Made by a program: the position numbers and the translations under genes. From positions 17,502,501 through 17,566,500 of the forward strand of contig JAPQWV010000005.1 of the NCBI GenBank assembly GCA_027422505.1: a stretch of 64,000 nt of DNA, read 5' to 3'. The first letter of the stretch is position 1. Every line of letters begins with the position of its first letter. This document shows, in pieces, positions 44,192-54,073 of this stretch. The notes below the pieces were generated by a model that did no database searches, was not told the origin of the DNA, and saw only the letters and a list, made by a program, of their open reading frames with translations. This stretch comes from Craterostigma plantagineum. Lineage: Eukaryota; Streptophyta; Magnoliopsida; Lamiales; Linderniaceae.

Positions 44192-44952
44192 AGTAAAACT
44201 CGTAAAGAACACAAAACTAAAAAACATTCTTCTAAACAATACGGAAGAAGAAAAAATCGAAAATTTAAAACAAGAGAACAAAAAGATAATAAAAGTTATC
44301 AATACAAAAATAAATTTCCTCCTATTGTTTGCCGAAAATGCGGTAAAATTGGTCATAACGCAAATACTTGCTGGACCAAAAAGAAAATTTAGTTTAGAAA
44401 TTGATAATGAATTAAAAGAAACATTATCAAAAATCCTCTTAGAATCTAATAGTGAATCAGAATCTTCCTCAAACGATGAAAATAATAATATTATCGAAGA
44501 AATCTCATCGTCAGAATCTGATGAATGCCAAAATTGTCAAATAGGACAACCTTGCTCTAAGCATTTAGATAGTTCAGAATCTGAAATAGAAGATAATAAT
44601 TTATATCAAATTATATCTCAGTTTCAAGAAGTAAATGTTCTTGACAATAATCTTCTCGAAATATTAAAAGAAACAGATGATCCAGATAAATCTGATTATT
44701 AAAAGAATAATTCAGAAAGAGGAAGAAACTTCTAAAGAAGTTAATCCTAAATCTGAACCCTAGAGAATGTCCGAAGTAATGAAATTACTTCATAATAAAA
44801 ATAAATTTAATAAAAGTGAATCTCCTACTACTATTAGAGATTTAACCTCAGAAATTTCAAATCTTAAAACAGAAATTAAAAATTTAAAATTAAGTCATAT
44901 AGACTTAGAAAGAAGATTTTCTAAATTAGAAAAACGAAAAGAAATTGCTGAT
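44192..44952 (+). pseudogene. EPRV coat-protein tail, second copy, with zinc knuckle
   Basis: After the right TSD copy the frame gives a basic stretch (KTRKEHKTKKH, RRKNRKFKTREQ), the complete CCHC knuckle CRKCGKIGHNANTC, a stop, then the Ser/Glu/Asp-rich region and the coiled coil (TIRDLTSEISNLKTEIKNL). From 44342 it repeats the sequence at 13949-14530. It ends abruptly at about 44952 against LINE-like DNA. Confidence 0.78.
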
Positions 44953-45115
44953 AAGCTAGCAAGAAAATCTTCCGTCTCGGCGAAAGCTAGCGATATCGTA
45001 CAAGATTGCATAGGTCTTTCGAATAGGTTTTTCTTCTATCTGGTTCGCATTTGTCAAGTGCAAATGTAATGAGGTTGCTCACTATGTTGCTAAAGCTCTT
45101 GGTTGCAACGGCGAG
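44953..45115 (+). pseudogene. LINE-type RNase H-like fragment
   Basis: SAKASDIVQDCIGLSNRFFF followed, one base out of frame, by FVKCKCNEVAHYVAKALG. This resembles the end of the RNase H-like (RVT_3) domain of plant LINE elements, where a VRRSANRVAH-like motif is usual. Only about 160 bp remain. Confidence 0.55.
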
Positions 45116-45205
45116 GGTCGCTCCCCACCGACGCAAACTTTATCAAATTTGATTTCCTCTAACCAATCATAAAGATAATGGCCTTTTTTATTTTTCAACA
45201 AAATA

Positions 45206-45620
45206 GGTGAATCTACAGAAAAATACTCATTTATATAAAAAATTTGCAAGTCATTACCCCTGTCAGAAATTTTTTTAGATAAGTACCCGTTCGATTGTGT
45301 GTACCATTTTTCCATTGTTGACATACCTCTTTATATGTGTATTATGTACCACGTCACATGTTTATATGGTACCCATATATGATACCTATATATGTTCAAT
45401 ATGGTACCTTAGTGTGCTATATCATGTACCATTTTCTCGCTGTATTATGTACCACAATACGTTTCTCTGTGGTCCTAAATGTGTTCTATGACGTACTTGC
45501 GGCGGAACAGGTACCAATGTGCAAAAAATTTATTGTAATAGGTACCTACATATAAAAAAATCTGACAGGGTACTGACTTGCGAAATTTTTATATAAATGG
45601 ATATTTTCTGTAGATTTCCC
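45206..45620. mobile_element. Mutator-like MITE (415 bp) with long inverted repeats
   Basis: The ends are inverted copies of about 70 bp: GGTGAATCTACAGAAAAATA at the left and, on the other strand, GGGAAATCTACAGAAAATAT at the right. The flanking 9-mers are AACAAAATA (45197) and AAAAAAATA (45621), one mismatch. Long G-start inverted repeats with a 9-bp AT-rich duplication suit the Mutator superfamily. The middle has about ten GTACC/GGTACC words and no gene. Confidence 0.75.
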
Positions 45621-45629
45621 AAAAAAATA

Positions 45630-46295
45630 TATCCATCGACTTGTTTGCTTGTGTGATTATCTTACTTACAATTTTCCAATACTCATGTTTCTTTATTTTT
45701 AATAATTGGCGTGTGTGTATATAAATATATAGTCATCTCTACAACAAGGAAATTATTGCGGCAATGCGTACTTAGGAATTCCACATTTATGTTTTGATAT
45801 TTGTCTTTATTTTGGTTCTATGTACTTTACTTTGTGTACAAATTTTGATTGCGCAGTTTGGTTTTCTGCATGAAAAAGCTAGTAGTGAATAGTGATCGAC
45901 CGATGATGCTCAGCCAGGCCAACAAAAAGTCTCTCTCTCTCTCTAAATCTCTCTTACCTCTCTCTTAACCTAAAAAAGAGAAACCGGAATTTTTCTTCTC
46001 CCCCTCCTCCATTTACGAAGGCTGGGGGAGTTGCGTTTGTGTTTTTGTTTTTTCCCTTGAGTTTTCTGCGTTCTCTCCTTGTTTTGTATGTGTGAGTGTT
46101 TTGTTTGTTGGGTTTTCTAGTGTGGTGTGTAGTGTGTGCGGTATATTGGTTGTTTGTGGGTGTATTTGCTGTGTGAGTTCTCCCCTGTTTATGCGAGTCT
46201 TTCCTCCATTGGTAAAGGGGGAGCTTGTGCTTCAGTTTTTCTTTTTCGAGTCCTTTCGTGTGTTGTGATTTCTTGTGTTTCTCTTTTAATGGGTG
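45630..46295. other. Sequence hosting gypsy-1, no gene recognised
   Basis: AT-rich, then a CT microsatellite (about 45930-45960) and a T/G-rich stretch resembling a 5' UTR or a LINE start. Frames such as 46136-46414 run into the gypsy LTR and are not convincing. The TSD TTTGC (46296-46300) marks the insertion point; the sequence resumes at 56075. Confidence 0.4.
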
Positions 46296-47359
46296 TTTGC
46301 TGTAATATCCTAAATTTTATGAACATGAAAACTTGGGAATTCACATGCAAATTATGTGTTTATGTGGTCGCATGTTATGTGCCTATTGATTTTATGTTAT
46401 ATGTGGTATGGTAGATATATGCTTACGTGCTGTTTGGATCATTGATTGGGTTGAGAATTAAGATTTAGACTTAGAAGTAATTTCACGTGAGCTGGATAAT
46501 TTAGTAGGAAGAATTTTTAATAAAACTATATTATATAGAAGGAATTCGAATTATGTAATATTAATAGAAGAAATTCTCAATCGAAACAAGATATGGAAAA
46601 TAAATAAAAAAATAAATAAATAAATAAAAATACAATTTGAACTAGAAAGGAATTGGGCCACGTTTAAGATCAGGTTTAAGCCCAAAGTCATAAGAGTATA
46701 ATAGATAATAAGACTTCTTAGGGATGAAGTAAATCGTCTAACATCTTGTCCCATCATCACTAAATTCAAAGTTTTAATACCTATCCATGACATATATATA
46801 TCTTCTTTAAGAATGATTAGTAACTCTCAACAATAAAAGAACGAAAAGAAGTAGGAAAGGAAAAGATTTCAAGCACAAAACCCTTTAACAATTCAAGAAA
46901 TCGAAAGGAGGAGGTGAGAAACTTCGTTATACTTTGTTGTTCCCTTATATATAGGATAAGATTAATCAGTTTTCTGTTACTCACGAAATTCAGAGCTAAA
47001 CCATGGGAGACTTTTGAAATAATCCTGTGAACTTTTATAGTGACTGTTCGAAAGTTAGGGTGTTTAGAAATTCTAGGTTTTCTTGAATTCAAGAGTGCTT
47101 TTAAGATTTTGCTAATTCTAAGGAGTATCATTTTCAGGGATTTAAGACTATCGGGCATGTTATGATTTTCCAGAAAGACGATGAGGGTAGGCTAATTGTT
47201 AAGTTTGAGGGTGTACCACATTCTAGAGTAGGAACGGAATTCCACGAGAATTAAGAGGGTAGATTGATCGATCTTTTAGGGTTTTCGATATGTGAACAGT
47301 AAGGTAGAACAGAGACTTTCGGCCATATATGATGCATCAATGTTTTTGGCATCCAATAA

Positions 47360-47890
47360 GAAAGATTTCGAGTTGTATAACATAAAGATGTCGAGATGTA
47401 TTATAGATAGAATTCGAGATGTGTCATGCAGAAGTTTCGACATTTAACTCCACTAACAAACTCGAGATATAATCATGTCTTCACGAGTTTTCATGACTCT
47501 CAATTAATAGTTTATTATTATAAATGTTGGGTGCTACAATCCCAATACAAGAAGATTTCGACATATCTTGGACAATAAGATCTCGACATGCTATAAATAC
47601 TTCGACATTTTATAAACGGGTATGATAAAGTAAAATCTCGATATGTATCATAGAGGAATTTCGAGACATAATAATATAAGATGTCGAGATGTAGTATGAA
47701 AAGATGTCGACCTTTAACCTTTAAGCTTCTCGAGATTTATATTTTATGATATATCAAAATCTCGACATTCTTAATAAAATACTTCGACATTTAAAGATCT
47801 CGACATTCTTCATAAAACACTTCAACATATAATCGTTTCTTCATAACTTTATAAAGATTTCGGTATCTCATTAAAGATTTCAACATAGGC
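47360..47890 (+). repeat. Array of CTCGACAT/TTCGACAT words in the gypsy-1 LTR
   Basis: About eighteen copies, on both strands, of a word with a TCGA or TCGACAT core, such as ATCTCGACATTC, ACTTCGACATTT and GATGTCGAGATG, at irregular 15-40 bp spacing. The right LTR has the same array at about 54815-55330. Confidence 0.85.
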
Positions 47891-48476
47891 ATTTAACAAA
47901 AGTTTTCTGTATATTTTAGGATTTTCGTGATTTTAGGGTTTTGATAATTTTAGGGTTTCGAGACTTAGAGTTTGGAAATTCGAAATTAGGCGACTTAGAT
48001 ACTGACATAATAATATTTTATGCTCAGAGATTCGAACTGTAAGGAATTCGCCAGAATTGTCGACTGATTTTAGCGGGAGGACAGGTAGGTGAATTATTCA
48101 TCTAGAATACGTAAGCACATGTCTGTGCTTTATGTGCTTCTATGTGATTAAATGATTTACGTGATTTACGTGTTATACATATTTTATGTACGGTTCATGT
48201 GGATCGTGCTTTTATATGTTATCACGTTTATATGCATGGCATATGCATATCATATCGCAAGGGTGAGATATTTACACCGTATTGAGACGGTTGATTTGAA
48301 ATATTGTCGAGCGGGGTAGATTGAGATGTTTGTGATTTTTGTTTTTGACTCGTTGAGGAGTCGAGGTTGGTACTCATATGACACCTGACGGCAGACAGGC
48401 GTGATCGATCTGTCTACTCGGGCGTGAACGTCCCGAGGTGCAAAACCGTCGTGATTTTATTTATTTTAGCGGAGGA

Positions 48477-48597
48477 ACATTGACAGGGCAGTTGCGTGAT
48501 CGTCAAAACGCTGTCAATGTCGGCAACCGCTTACGGAAGAGTGGCCTAGCAGGGCAGTTGCGTGATCGTCAAAACGCTGCTAGTGTAAGCTTTCGTA
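48477..48597 (+). other. Paired hairpins with shared loop, gypsy-1 5' LTR
   Basis: Hairpin A has the stem ACATTGACAG/CTGTCAATGT (48477-48486, 48511-48520). Hairpin B has the stem CTAGCAG/CTGCTAG (48546-48552, 48577-48583) inside an outer TACGGAAG/CTTTCGTA pair (one mismatch). The 24-base loops are the same in both, starting GGCAGTTGCGTG and ending TCAAAACG. Stems differ while pairing is kept, which suggests RNA structure. Confidence 0.8.
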
Positions 48598-49084
48598 TAT
48601 TACTGTTATATTATGGGCGCGCGAGGTGTCGAGTCTGACCTAGGGCCCTGTGTTTTGTGATTTGAGATAGGAATGTGGAAAGAGAAAGAGCGAACATTGC
48701 ATGCGAGATATTGGGCTCGGGAATGAGCGTTCACGTGCATACATGCATTTTTATTCACCTACTGGGCAAATCGCTCAGTGTTTACATGTTGTAGGTACTG
48801 AGTCTGACGCCGACGCGCGTCAAGACAGAGGCGGCTGGTGGCGGTGCTCCACGGGCTTTTGAGGGCAGGGCGGTACATGGATGAAGACCTGTGGAGCGAC
48901 TTAGGATTTTTGTTCTTTTGGCGTTATTTTGGGGCTACGGCCTTTGTATAGACTTGACTCTGTAGATAATATTTTGTTGTAATATATTATATTTTAGGAA
49001 AACGTTTTTGTTAGACGGGCCTTCCGCGGCTTACGTTGCGGAAATCCGCCACAACTAGTATTAGAAAGAGAGGGTCGTCACAGG

Positions 49085-49096
49085 TGGTATCAGAGC
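49085..49096 (+). other. Gypsy-1 primer binding site (tRNA-iMet)
   Basis: TGGTATCAGAGC lies two bases after the 5' LTR. Confidence 0.95.
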
Positions 49097-49233
49097 GTAG
49101 GCTTTAGATTCTGAAGACTGTCCATGTACTGCCGCTCAAAAGCCTGGAGAACCAGCCTGACCTGTAAGTTAAATGCTTGATTATGTTACTACGTGTTATC
49201 TGATATGTGCTATATGTTATAGATAGTGGGAAA

Positions 49234-50290
49234 ATGCCAAGGACACGTAGTGAGCATGTGGCTGAATCCAGCCGTAGGGCTGAATCAGAGTCCCCTCCAA
49301 ATGAAAGGGACTCCACTATTCTACGACTGATTGACTTACTTCAACGTCAGTCGGAGCATATCAATTGTCAGTCGAATCAGATCGACGAGCTACTCCATCA
49401 TCATAGCTCGTCTGAACATCATCCCTCCCCTCAGCCCGTGCGTGTAGAAATTATCGAGGAGCGCTTTCGGAAAATGGATCCCCCAACGTTTGCAGATGCC
49501 ACTGATCCGGCAGTGGCTGAAGATTGGCTGCGTACCATATAAGATATGTTCACATATAGTCGCGTACCAGAAGACGAAAAGGTTCTGTGCGCCGTTTCTA
49601 TGCTTAGAGGAAGTGCCCGATTCTGGTGGGACACCGTGAAAGTTCTGGAAGACCCAACACTCATGTCGTGGGAACGATTTAGAGAATTGTTCCACGGCAA
49701 ATACTTTACTGCCCATGAACAGGAACGACGAATGCTAGAATTTATGAACCTCAGGCAAGGGGAATGCCTGTAACTCAGTACATTCGTCGATTTGAGGAAC
49801 TATCCCGTTTTGCTCCTCATATGGTCTCAACTAATCTGTTGAAGGTGACGAGGTTCATTACTGGCCTCAAACCGGAACTTTATCGTGACCTAAGTATCTC
49901 GGGGGCCCGACAGATGAAATTCATCCAAGTAGCAGAGCGAGCCATGATAGCTGAGCAAGCAGAGGCCCAGATTACTGAAGCTCAAGAGGCGAGGAAGAGA
50001 AAGGAGAGTCAGCAAGGAACAGGAAATGATCGTAAGCGTCAATTCTATAGCAAGGGCCAAGGAAATCAGGGGAACCGACAGGGCCAACAAAACTGGCGCC
50101 CAATGCTGAACCAGGGACCCATGAATACACCGAATAGACCCCCAAATTCAGCACCTTAGTGCAGACAGTGTGGCCGTTACCACTTCGGCGCCTGTTATCA
50201 ACCAGACCCAACCCAAACCCACATGTGGAAGAGTGGGGCATTATGCTAGGAATTGCAATACGACTTTGCCCCAGAACCCGACTCAACCAC
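49234..50290 (+). pseudogene. Gypsy-1 gag
   Basis: The start ATG at 49234 gives MPRTRSEHVAESSRRAE. The gag fold follows with FADATDPAVAEDWLRTI, a stop at 49540-49542, [20 protein letters not shown] and FRELFHGKYFTAHEQERR. A frame break near 49757 (one G short in a G-run) leads to [31 protein letters not shown] and a basic Gln-rich tail. A stop at 50157 comes just before the knuckle-like CRQCGRYHFGACY and a second Cys-rich motif. The fold matches the intact gag of gypsy-2. Confidence 0.88.
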
Positions 50291-50319
50291 CGGTTCGACC
50301 TCCACCGCTTCCTGCACGA

Positions 50320-50780
50320 GTTTTCACGCTTAGCAATGAGGAGGCTGAGGCGAACCCTGCTGTTGTGACGGGTACGTTAACTATCTATAACGTGCCCATA
50401 TCTGTATTGATTGACTCTGGAGCCACACATACGTTTGTGTCGGCTAAGTATGTGACGAAGGTAGGAATATCCCCTACCTCTTCTGAATGCAACTATGTAG
50501 TTACTCTACCACATGGGGATTCGACGCATACCAACCAAGTACTGAAAGGATTCGTCATAGTTATTGAGGGTAGGAACTTGAGTGCCGACCTGATTGTAAT
50601 CCCGATGAACGACTATGATGTCATCTTCGGGATGGATTGGCTTTCAAATATGGAGCCATCATAGATTGCAATAAGAAGGTCGTTAAATTCCAGCTGCCTG
50701 AAGAAGAAGCAGTCACTTTTTCGGGTAAAACGAATAAGAATAGTATTCCATGAATATCAGCTCTGAAGGCTCAACGACTT
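50320..50780 (+). pseudogene. Gypsy-1 protease
   Basis: ARVFTLSNEEAEANPAVVTG leads into the retropepsin-like domain with VLIDSGATHTFVS (D-S-G active site), LSADLIVIPMNDYDVIFGMD and WLS. An A-run one base short at about 50648 then shifts the frame; the tail ends at a stop at 50751. Confidence 0.85.
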
Positions 50781-52197
50781 TTGAGGTCAGGTTGTGAGTC
50801 TTATCTTGTGTATGCAATGAAGGCAGAGGACTTACCTCAGCCGGAACTAAAAGACGTACCTGTAGTCAAAGAATACGCTGATGTATTTCCCGATGATCTC
50901 CCGGGGTTACCCCCTGATCGAGAAATACAGTTCAAGATAGATCTGATGCCAGGGTCAGCCCCAATCTCCAAAGCCCCTTACCGTTTAGCACCAAATGAGT
51001 TAAAGGAATTGAAGGAACAGTTAGAAGACCTACTATCTAAGGGGTTTATCCAGCCGAGTTTTTCGCCGTGGGGCGCACCCGTTCTTTTTGTGCGAAAGAA
51101 GGATGGGTCGATGCGATTGTGCATTGACTACAGGGAGTTGAATAAGATCACGATCAAAAATAAATACCCTTTGCCAAGGATCGATGATCTGTTCGATCAA
51201 CTACAAGGAGCTACGGTATTCTCGAAAATTGACCTCCGTTCGGGATACCATCAGTTGAAGATCAGGGAGTTAGATGTTCCTAAACCACATTCAGTACGAG
51301 GTACGGCCATTACGAGTTTCTGGTCATGCCTTTTGGACTGACAAATGCCCCAGCTGCTTTTATGGACTTAATGAATCGAGTCTTTAAAGACTACCTCGAT
51401 CGGTTTGCTATCGTCTTTATTGACGATATTCTGATCTATTCTAAGACAAGAGACGAACACGAAAGCCATCTACGAACCATCTTAGGAATCCTGCGAGAGA
51501 AACAGCTCTACGCCAAATTCAAGAAATGTGAATTTTGGCTTGAGCAAGTAGCCTTCTTGGGACACGTGATTTCTGGGAATGGAATCTCTGTGGACCCGAG
51601 TAAAATCGAAGCTGTGAATAACTGGCCACGACCTACTACGCCTACCGAAGTCCGGAGTTTTCTGGGACTTGCGGGATATTACCGTAAGTTTATAGTGGAC
51701 TTCTTCAGTATTGCCTCTACACTGACCAATCTGACGAGGAAGAACGTTCCGTTCAAGTGGACTGAAGCATGCGAACAGAGTTTTCAAGAATTGAAGAAAC
51801 GTCTTACCTCTGCCCCAATATTGACAATACCATCAGGAACTGGAGGATTTGCAGTATATAGCGATGCTTCCAAGAATGGCTTGGGTTGCGTGCTGATGCA
51901 GAACGGAAAGGTGATTGCCTATGCTTCAAGGCAATTAAAGGAATACGAGAAGAACTCCCAACCCATGACCTCGAATTAGCAGCGGTGGTCTTCGCTCTAA
52001 AGATCTGGAGACATTATCTCTACGGAGAGAAATGTGAGATCTTCACAGACCATAAGAGTTTGAAGTATTTCTTCACTCAGAAAGAATTGAATATTCGACA
52101 GCGAAGATGGCTGGAGCTCGTCAAGGACTACGATTGAGTTATCAGCTATCATCCGGGTAAGGCAAACGTAGTCGCAGATGCGCTAAGTCGAAAAGCG
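50781..52197 (+). pseudogene. Gypsy-1 reverse transcriptase and RNase H
   Basis: RT parts: [71 protein letters not shown] (first Asp). After a frame break at about 51283 (A-run one base short) come [27 protein letters not shown] (catalytic IDD) and [17 protein letters not shown]. RNase H has [16 protein letters not shown] and, after another break near 51968, [17 protein letters not shown] and TDHKSLKYFF, then a stop at 52135-52137 before ISYHPGKANVVADALSRK. The order and motifs are those of Ty3/gypsy. Confidence 0.9.
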
Positions 52198-53712
52198 GTG
52201 AATGCAGAGTTATATCAGCTTGGAATAGAGGTAATTAATTTGGGCGAAGTTGAGGCAAGACTAGCAACGTTAACTCTCCAACCCACGCTGCTAGAACAGA
52301 TCAAGAAGACGCAAGAAGAAGACGAACTCTACTTAAAAATGAAAGATGCGTTACCCGAGGATTTTAAAATACGAGGAGATGGAGCTTTATTATACAAGAA
52401 TCGCCTTTATGTACCTGACAACGAGGAGTTGCAACAAACGATAATGAGCGAAGCACACGCGACCACATACTCGGTACACCCAGGAGCCACAAAGATGTAT
52501 CAAGATTTACGAATAATATACTGGTGGCCAGGAATGAAGAAAGACGTCGCTGCATTCGTAAACCGATGTATGACTTGCCAATTGATTAAGGCAGAACACC
52601 AGCGACCCGATGGAACCCTACAGCCTCTACCCATTCCAGAATGGAAGTGGGATCATATCACAATGGATTTCGTCGTTGGGTTACCCAAAACGACGAAAGG
52701 CCACGATGCTATTTGGGTGATTGTAGATCGCCTAACTAAATCAGCTCATTTCCTTCCCATCTGCTCTACCTTTTCCATGGAACGCTATGCTGAATTGTAT
52801 ATTCAGGAAATCATCCGGCTCCATGGAATTCCAACCTCTATCGTCTCGGACCGAGATTCGAGATTTCTATCGAACTTTTGGCAGAGCTTACAGAAAGCGA
52901 TGGGAACTAAGCTCTCATTCAGTACTGCTTACCATCCCCGAGCCGACGGGCAGTCTGAACGAACGATTCAGACTCTCGAGGATATGCTACGGGCATGTGT
53001 GCTCGATTTCAAAGGAAACTGGAGTAAGTATTTGCCGCTCATAGAATTTTCATACAACAACAGTTTCCACGCTACAATCGGAATGGCGCCATACGAGGCG
53101 TTATACGGGCGCAAATGCCGATCCCCCGTCCATTGGGACGAAATCGGTGAACGAACACTGTTAGGACCTGATATGATCCGAGAAATGACAGAAGCTGTGA
53201 CGAAGATTCGGGAAAGGATGCGAACCGCACAGAGTCGTCAGAAGAGTTACGCAGATCATCGACGACGACCATTGGAATTTGCATGTGACCAAGTGTTCTT
53301 GAAAATTTCACCGATGAATGGAGTAAAGCGTTTCGGCAGAAAGGGCAAGCTGAGTCCCAGATACATAGGCCCGTTTAGAATTATCAGACGAGTCGGCGAA
53401 GTAGCGTACCAATTAGAGTTGCCGGCTTCACTATCGCAAGTTCACGACGTATTTCACGTATCGACACTACGGAAGTACGTCGTAGACCCAAGTCACGTGA
53501 TCCAGAACGAGCTTCTTTATCAACAACTCACACCCGACTTGAGTTACGAAGAGAAGCCTGTAGAGATTTTGATGTATGAACTGAAACAACTTCGCAATAA
53601 GACTATTCCGTTAGTTAAAGTTTTGTGGCGGAATCAATCGATTGAGGAAGCCACATGGGAGCGTGAGGACGACATGAGGGTTCGTTATCCCGAGTTATTC
53701 CAGTCGGCGTAA
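52198..53712 (+). CDS. Gypsy-1 integrase with GPF module and chromodomain-like tail
   Basis: An open frame of 504 codons that continues the RNase H frame after its last stop. The zinc finger has YSVHPGATKMYQDL and CMTCQLIKAEHQRP (HHCC). The catalytic core has ITMDFVVGLPK, SIVSDRDSRFLSNFW and ADGQSERTIQTLEDML (D-D-E). The C-terminal module has SPRYIGPFRIIRRVGEVAYQ (GPF/Y). The tail, KTIPLVKVLWRNQSIEEATW and EREDDMRVRYPELF, resembles the chromodomain of Tekay/Del chromoviruses, thought to bias insertion toward heterochromatin. It is the only fully open enzyme of this element. Confidence 0.92.
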   Translation: MNAELYQLGIEVINLGEVEARLATLTLQPTLLEQIKKTQEEDELYLKMKDALPEDFKIRGDGALLYKNRLYVPDNEELQQTIMSEAHATTYSVHPGATKMYQDLRIIYWWPGMKKDVAAFVNRCMTCQLIKAEHQRPDGTLQPLPIPEWKWDHITMDFVVGLPKTTKGHDAIWVIVDRLTKSAHFLPICSTFSMERYAELYIQEIIRLHGIPTSIVSDRDSRFLSNFWQSLQKAMGTKLSFSTAYHPRADGQSERTIQTLEDMLRACVLDFKGNWSKYLPLIEFSYNNSFHATIGMAPYEALYGRKCRSPVHWDEIGERTLLGPDMIREMTEAVTKIRERMRTAQSRQKSYADHRRRPLEFACDQVFLKISPMNGVKRFGRKGKLSPRYIGPFRIIRRVGEVAYQLELPASLSQVHDVFHVSTLRKYVVDPSHVIQNELLYQQLTPDLSYEEKPVEILMYELKQLRNKTIPLVKVLWRNQSIEEATWEREDDMRVRYPELFQSA

Positions 53713-53732
53713 TTTCCGGGACGAAATTCTTT

Positions 53733-53745
53733 TAAGGGGGGAGGA
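53733..53745 (+). other. Gypsy-1 polypurine tract
   Basis: AAGGGGGGAGGA lies directly before the 3' LTR. Confidence 0.85.
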
Positions 53746-54042
53746 TGTAATATTCTAAATTTTATGAACATGAAAACTTGGGAATTCACATGCAAATTAT
53801 GTGTTTATGTGGTCGCATGTTATGTGCCTATTGATTTTATGTTATATGTGGTATCGTAGATATATGCTTACGTGCTGTTTGGATCATTGATTGGGTAGAG
53901 AATTAAGATTTAGACTTAGAAGTAATTTCACGTGAGCTAGATAATTTAGTAGGAAGAATTTTTAATAAAACTATATTATATAGAAGGAATTCGAATTATG
54001 TAATATTAATAGAAGAAATTCTCAATCGAAACAAGAAAAAAA

Positions 54043-54073
<31 letters not shown>

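Larger units (their letters stand above)
13949..44952 (+). mobile_element. Endogenous pararetrovirus (Caulimoviridae, Florendovirus-like), fragmented by insertions
   Basis: Viral pieces lie at 13949-16171, 29970-32912, 35226-36652 (inverted), 40655-41517 and 44197-44952. Read in order, with younger insertions set aside, they give coat-protein tail, protease, RT, RNase H, a second ORF, intergenic region, movement protein and coat protein, and then the coat-protein tail again. One unit sums to about 7.6 kb, a usual caulimovirid genome size. A polyprotein with movement and coat parts upstream of protease-RT-RNase H, plus a second ORF, fits the florendovirus plan; the genus call is inference. The copy is old, with stops in most domains, and is not a functional virus. 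Confidence 0.8.
46301..49082 (+). repeat. Gypsy-1 5' LTR (2782 bp)
   Basis: TGTAATATCC ... GGGTCGTCACA. It contains an AAAT microsatellite (about 46597-46628), an array of CGACAT words (about 47360-47890) and the paired hairpins at 48477-48597. Small frames inside it are not genes. Confidence 0.95.

Noticed and set aside
45297..45555. Small Tyr/Val-rich frames inside the MITE
   Set aside because: They arise from the repeated GTACC/TATGTACC words and overlap each other.
46136..46414. A possible host or LINE exon before gypsy-1
   Set aside because: The frame runs across the TSD into the gypsy LTR and has no recognisable motif.
46551..47158. Minus-strand frames repeated at 54006-54601
   Set aside because: They are the same LTR sequence in two copies, low complexity, and antisense to the element.
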